Assembly: GCA_030849805.1 (NCBI GenBank)
Contig: JASANZ010001724.1
Coordinates: 1-12,024 of the forward strand
Direction: 5' to 3'
Length of the DNA stretch: 12,024 bases
Origin: Sergeia podlipaevii
Taxonomy: Eukaryota; Euglenozoa; Kinetoplastea; Trypanosomatida; Trypanosomatidae
Under the pieces are notes generated by a model. It did no database searches, had not been told where the DNA came from, and saw only the letters and a program-made list of their open reading frames with translations. A program made the position numbers and the translations under genes. Each line of letters starts with the position of its first letter. The first letter of the stretch is position 1. This document shows positions 9,001 through 12,024 of this stretch, piece after piece.

Positions 9001-9885
9001 AGTAGTTAGGTGAGGCATCGTTGGCAGCGATGACTCTCTAAGTGTAGCTATAAAGCCGTTAACATTGTGAGGACGGCCAAGACGCAAACTATTAGTTAGG
9101 TTCAGTTTTGACGCTGAGCTACTGCTCTGTAAAAAACTTGTATGATTACCACTGTCAATGTTTTCTGATCCAGCAACGTCTTCCGTGGGAGATGATAAGA
9201 AGACACTTCCGGGAATCAAGTTGGCGCCAGATACACGTACGCCTCGTTTTGTTGATGAAGTAATCCGCTCCCTGCTACTTGAGTAATGGTTTGACGAGGG
9301 AGTCGCTGGAGATCCTCCTGTTGATAAACTATCGGTTCGTCCTGAGAGACGACGTTGGGTAAGATGTGTCTCGAGCAATTCTTGTGGAATAGGCCCATCG
9401 TCAGTTTCCTCCACGGAGTTCTGAGTTGCTGTTGCAGAATTTTCGGATATATTAAGATTACGCATAGGAAGAACTTCTGTTGAGGGTAACAAAGAAGAAC
9501 AAGGACCGTGTGCAACATGAATAGCGTCAGAGTCCTGTGGAGTCTGATCTGTTTTGGCTGAAGAATTGGCTATGGAAACAGCCGACTGCACTGCTTCATT
9601 TTGTGGCCCAAACTTAAACTTTTGGTACTTTCGTGGAGGCACGGGCTGAAGTTCGCCCTTCATTTTGTCTAAGGCTTCAGAACTAAGGTCACTGTAAGTT
9701 GAATGCAGACCTTTCGTTGCTGTCGGACGCTCTCTAAGCATTGGCCGCTCATCCAGTAAATTGGTGACATTTGGACTGCTGTGCTGTCGTCGTTCATTCT
9801 TTGAATAAGGTCGAGCACTAACTACTTGGCGTGGCACACGACTTGATACTGCCGGAGTGGGTCTGTTCCCTGCGTTCGTAGGCAT
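6016..9885 (-). CDS. Membrane-anchored STE11/MAPKKK-type Ser/Thr protein kinase with receiver-like domain
   Basis: The protein has 1,289 residues; the start is the first ATG after an in-frame TAG at 9891-9889. Residues 1-440 are Ser/Thr-rich and probably disordered. A folded region from about 455 to 598 includes a degenerate EF-hand-like loop at 574-585. Two hydrophobic helices at about 599-621 and 629-653, joined by a very short turn, form a membrane hairpin that puts both ends on the same face, presumably cytosolic. Residues 838-951 alternate strands and helices like a response-regulator receiver, but the phospho-acceptor Asp and the Lys are replaced. The kinase domain (about 974-1245) is complete: GGGAFG loop at 982-987, Lys1004, alpha-C Glu1041, HRDLKPDN at 1113-1120, DFG at 1132-1134 and APE at 1154-1156. 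It should therefore be active. A Gly/Asp-rich insertion (1009-1034) lies between Lys1004 and alpha-C. The GTFAYMAPE segment and overall pattern fit STE11/MAPKKK. Trypanosomatids have membrane-bound STE11-like kinases, for example RDK1 of Trypanosoma brucei, which represses life-cycle differentiation. This may be an ortholog, but I cannot confirm that here. Confidence 0.95.
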   Translation of the reverse strand: MPTNAGNRPTPAVSSRVPRQVVSARPYSKNERRQHSSPNVTNLLDERPMLRERPTATKGLHSTYSDLSSEALDKMKGELQPVPPRKYQKFKFGPQNEAVQSAVSIANSSAKTDQTPQDSDAIHVAHGPCSSLLPSTEVLPMRNLNISENSATATQNSVEETDDGPIPQELLETHLTQRRLSGRTDSLSTGGSPATPSSNHYSSSRERITSSTKRGVRVSGANLIPGSVFLSSPTEDVAGSENIDSGNHTSFLQSSSSASKLNLTNSLRLGRPHNVNGFIATLRESSLPTMPHLTTPRNSADGSKLKVALDELRRRKESLPTATAAGYNNAGRNAIPAAPPSNREAFAPRSADRPVADSSTASTLKLFSAKDPIATFPEKVNENTRAGELRSVLSTSAEVPGETSDETAHIGLNTLAVIAGVNPLADKTHAQVHDRGGGNGAVCVLVAEDEQPAKEKRQQEWLQVPDLFYLFANIIELHELQQQERELGVQGMNQSSLSIMSIWNTQQRQLIEQQKRVAYSAFEVNGVFLNPLFVQWSHPELRALVKDVTKSLMKSGSDSKEFERASFLLLDAISSDKAGTVTYTQFYSLRQYVGDMAQRVPVFVAFTAMTIISILCVVFLGAFGRHHVGACIALSIVLGIMILLTYGLATLVMHHNAYAHAAATFFRDEAMSSTQENIVRDENINDTDSSFVYSEPWSQPFDGVLGTGQDEDRDEQDVSYVNSGHADNDQHFGRHRCRTPSDSPMLETDEGFASMISRSLQPADPSWRKQLERDRENALLMSTLNFEQHQLNVKQYQDQIVRSKMEANPLLADVTELAKGDFSAHESKRIVEDLTESISITALIYCRDCALVQQIADVLWRHNFLVFNASLAALDKAFHHGSERFKIFLLHAPDLRDDDNNGSLQTVLSWMSEKRPMFFFSSDVGTFPAAVPLTSRMEVPLSDGDVNTLLLSGIGVDEELNSCPTQQKPFKVPNYTLGRRLGGGAFGNVFEAEIELTGAKCAVKRMYLKEDEDGADGGGTGDGSGGAEQGPSSQLLEIAQEVEIMSSLSHPNIVQYIFCERNDNCISIFMELCSGGSLTSYIENNLLGPDDIQRVLSDIISAVVYLHSKRIVHRDLKPDNVLFRDGRAKLTDFGTAVHKRGDLKMVKGTFAYMAPEILVGEPYGKACDVWSIGCIAADVLSVELPQRTLALPAMCDYYRGMDLNSSLEIDCEVPVVKNFLECCLQRSPSNRPPVARLLQHEMLHPSSAALNRWTEIVECKRSLAETEARQANQRSANGSLNSSIVFRQS

Positions 9886-9888
9886 TTT

Positions 9889-9912
9889 CTAAAAAAAAAA
9901 GTTACAACTACT
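9889..9912 (-). promoter_or_regulatory. Candidate trans-splice acceptors for the kinase gene
   Basis: In the minus-strand transcript a T10 run (9900-9891) is followed at once by AG at 9890-9889, three A residues and the ATG. A second candidate AG lies at 9912-9911, after a T-rich stretch at about 9952-9927, and would give a 5' UTR of about 25 nt. Use of the first site would leave only 3 nt between the spliced leader and the start codon. Both are pattern-based inferences. Confidence 0.4.
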
Positions 9913-10928
9913 AGGTTCGTTGTGAAATAAATAAATAAAAATAATAATAAAAGTGACACCGTAAGCAACAGGAATGACAAATCACTCATTAGGGCATAAA
10001 GGCAACTGACAAAAGTTTATAAGCAGTATATCATTGAAAAAGTGTAATAACAGTGCACGCACACCGCAATCACAAGCACACCAAAGATGTCAATACTGCG
10101 GCTCTCTGCACAACAAGGAAAACCTTCTAAAAAGAAAAATGCAAAAATAACATCTTAACAAGAAAAACATCCAACTATCCAATCGACAAGCAATCAGCCT
10201 CAAAACAAATATCTAATTGAAAAGGAAAATCATATTGACATATATCCAATCGCACAAAAAAAAGCCACACAATAGTATGTACAAAGCGTTTATTAAGATA
10301 ATGAAACATCGATGATAGCAATATTATAACCTATTCACATCACAAACATTCAAAAACGAACAAATGTAGTCACCCAACTCACCTGCTACACATAAAAAAA
10401 GCGATCCAGCCAAACCGGAATACTACACTGCGATCCACATCATATAAACACGAAAAAATGTACAGGTCAACTCAGCAACACGAATATATATACATGCAAT
10501 GCACATAGATATGGCAAAATACCAAACACAGTAACCTCAACATGGAAAAAGCATACAACGTGAGCAATAAAAAGTATCACCAAATAGCAGCCCAGCCAAC
10601 ACAAACTGTATCGCCGTACAAGCTACTTCTCCAAAAAAAAAAAAAGCAAAAAATGATATCACTACACCCACCACAACCACCGACTAGCGCACACCAACTC
10701 CCCTCCATAAACACAGCCACAATACTGTAATGCCCTGACAACCATATCAAACACAACACAAACAAACCATACACCCTCCCCACTCCACACCCAATACAAA
10801 ACAGTACACCAGTACCTCCCTCTCAGAAACAGCAACCATCCACTCCAACAGAACATGCTGCAATGCTACCGCGAAACCCTTTCAACACACCACACAATCA
10901 CCAACGATACAAAAACCCGGCACACAGT

Positions 10929-10942
10929 CCCCCCCCCCCCCC
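10929..10942. repeat. C14 homopolymer (G14 on the coding strand)
   Basis: Fourteen consecutive C residues lie within the GT-rich (minus-strand) block. On the coding strand this is a G14 run, which could nucleate quadruplex structure or disfavour nucleosomes. Homopolymer length is also prone to sequencing and assembly error. Confidence 0.85.
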
Positions 10943-11266
10943 TTGCCCGACACCATTCCCGTCTCCCGAAATACACAAAAACACATCCAAACCGCCAAAC
11001 AAAACAAACAGTCAGCAGAAGAGCTCAACACCAACATAAACACTATTATTCCCTAAATCACACCATACCACCTCTAACCACAAACAACATAGCATCCTCG
11101 ATTCGGAACATAACCGAGCCCTACAAGACGCATCAGTATCTACACAAACAAAACCCTCCGGACATCATAAATACAGCCGAAACACACATAACCATCCCTA
11201 CAAGAAATCATCACGTGCACTAGCCCCTCACAAAACATGCAAGGAAACCTCGGACAACATACACAG

Positions 11267-12024
11267 ACGCCCATAGCACCGTCCGATGACGACCATTTGT
11301 TCTCCGATAACCCTCCTATGACCCCCAGATGGCCTTCTGATGACGGCCAAAGATGTCCCGGATGACCCTCGGATGTCGACAATTTGTTCAGTTATAGCTC
11401 CTGGGTGGCACCCGGATCACGACCATGGGAGAGCTGGATGACGGCCAGAGGACCCTCATATAGCCGGCGGAACCACCACCATTTGTTCAGCGATAGCCCC
11501 TGCGTGGCTCCCAGATGACCGCAATGGATGTCTGTGGTGACCACCAGTTGTGCTTGGGTGACCCCCCGATGACCGCCAGTCGTACTTGTGTGACTCCCAG
11601 ATGACCGCCAGTGGACCCTCATATGGGCTGCGGACCACCACCATTTGTTCTCCGACCGCCATCCGATGACCCGCGGACGACCGCCAAGGACGTCCCGGCT
11701 GATCCCATGATGACCGTCAAGGATGTCTCTGATGACCCCCGGCGGCAGCCGGTGGTGCTTGGGTCGCTCCCGGATGATCCTGTGATGACCGCCAAAGATG
11801 TCTGTGGTGACCCCCCGCTGACAGCCAGTTGTTCTTGGGTGACCCCCGGATGAGCGCCAAGGATTTCGCGCATGACACTCTGATGACCGCCAGTGGTGCT
11901 TGGGTGACCCCCCGATGACCGCCAGGGATGTCTCTGATGACCCCCGGCGGCAGCCGGTGGTGCTAGGGTCGCTCCCGGATGAGCGCTAAGGGTGTCGCGC
12001 ATGACCCTCTGATGACCGCCAGTG
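11267..12024. repeat. GC-rich tandem array, 32-33-bp unit, continuing past the window end
   Basis: Units begin with GATGACCGCCA and, in many copies, end in GTGACCCCC or GATGACCCCC. Unit starts at 11677, 11709, 11741, 11784, 11817, 11849, 11882, 11914, 11946, 11978 and 12011 are spaced 32-33 bp, with one 43-bp step caused by a 10-bp insertion before 11784. Two unit types recur: one with a core like AGGATGTCTCT and one like GTGGTGCTTGG. Longer blocks repeat at 205 bp (11721 and 11926) and 129 bp (11848 and 11977), showing higher-order organisation. Copies left of about 11500 are more diverged. A period of 32-33 bp is not a fixed multiple of three, so the ORFs seen here are by-products and not genes. 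Function is unknown; subtelomeric, centromeric or boundary satellite are options. Confidence 0.85.

Larger units (their letters stand above)
9886..11250 (-). promoter_or_regulatory. Gene-free, GT-rich (coding strand) region; candidate transcription start region
   Basis: No plausible gene is visible. Plus-strand composition is dominated by A and C, increasingly so to the right. For example, 10738-10803 contains no G at all, and 10741-10800 has only six T. The minus strand, which is the coding strand for both genes, is therefore GT-rich. In African trypanosomes, GT-rich sequence has been shown to direct RNA polymerase II initiation and H2A.Z deposition at the starts of transcription units. The location upstream of the first minus-strand gene and the orientation both fit that model. 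The alternative is plain low-complexity sequence, or the 3' flank of an unseen upstream gene. Other contents are an A/T-rich stretch with TAAA-like units at 9923-9952 and a C14 run at 10929-10942. Confidence 0.45.

Noticed and set aside
11047..11060. Telomeric repeat
   Set aside because: Only a single CCCTAA is present; there is no tandem run of the trypanosomatid telomere hexamer.
10855..11223. Plus-strand ORF of 122 codons in the AC-rich block
   Set aside because: The Thr/His/Pro/Asn-rich product is what AC-rich sequence yields in any frame; the low T and G content explains the lack of stops.
9886..11250. tRNA or other small RNA genes
   Set aside because: I looked for internal box B-like GGTTCGA sequences and paired stems in the gene-free regions and found none that fit.
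11619..12002. Minus-strand ORF of 127 codons in the tandem array, and related frames at 11392-11662 and 11611-11853
   Set aside because: The repeat unit is 32-33 bp with indels, so no frame is kept from unit to unit; the open frames follow from low stop-codon content in GC-rich repeats.
11267..12024. CRISPR array
   Set aside because: There are no constant repeats separated by unique spacers; the whole unit repeats with gradual divergence, and the context is eukaryotic.

Overview
The window looks like nuclear DNA of a kinetoplastid protist, most likely a trypanosomatid. Two very long uninterrupted ORFs (1,036 and 1,289 codons) lie head to tail on the minus strand. They are separated by a long AT-rich spacer full of homopolymers, microsatellites and polypyrimidine tracts. 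I see no introns and no bacterial-style promoters or ribosome binding sites. This matches polycistronic transcription with trans-splicing and linked polyadenylation. I cannot name the genus from sequence alone.

Layout from left to right: 1-804 is the 3' flank of the first gene and probably reaches the splice-acceptor region of the next minus-strand gene, outside the window. 805-3915 (minus) encodes a low-complexity protein of unknown function with one compact region near residues 137-224 that may be an RRM of the Nup35/53 type. 3916-6015 is a 2.1-kb spacer holding the kinase 3' UTR and the 5' UTR of the low-complexity gene. 6016-9885 (minus) encodes a membrane-anchored Ser/Thr kinase of the STE11/MAPKKK type. 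Its order is a disordered N-terminus, a degenerate EF-hand-like segment, a two-helix membrane hairpin, a receiver-like (REC) fold without its catalytic residues, and a complete kinase domain. 9886-11250 is gene-free and strongly strand-skewed, GT-rich on the coding strand. From about 11267 to the window end is a GC-rich tandem array with a 32-33-bp unit.

Transcription of both genes should enter from the right. The GT-rich block upstream of the kinase gene is therefore a candidate RNA polymerase II transcription start region, and the tandem array beyond it may mark a transcription-unit boundary, subtelomere or other chromosomal landmark. The two genes have no evident functional link beyond sharing a transcription unit. 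The points most worth checking are the pseudo-receiver inside the kinase, the GT-rich block next to the tandem array, and the purine-rich tracts directly after both stop codons.
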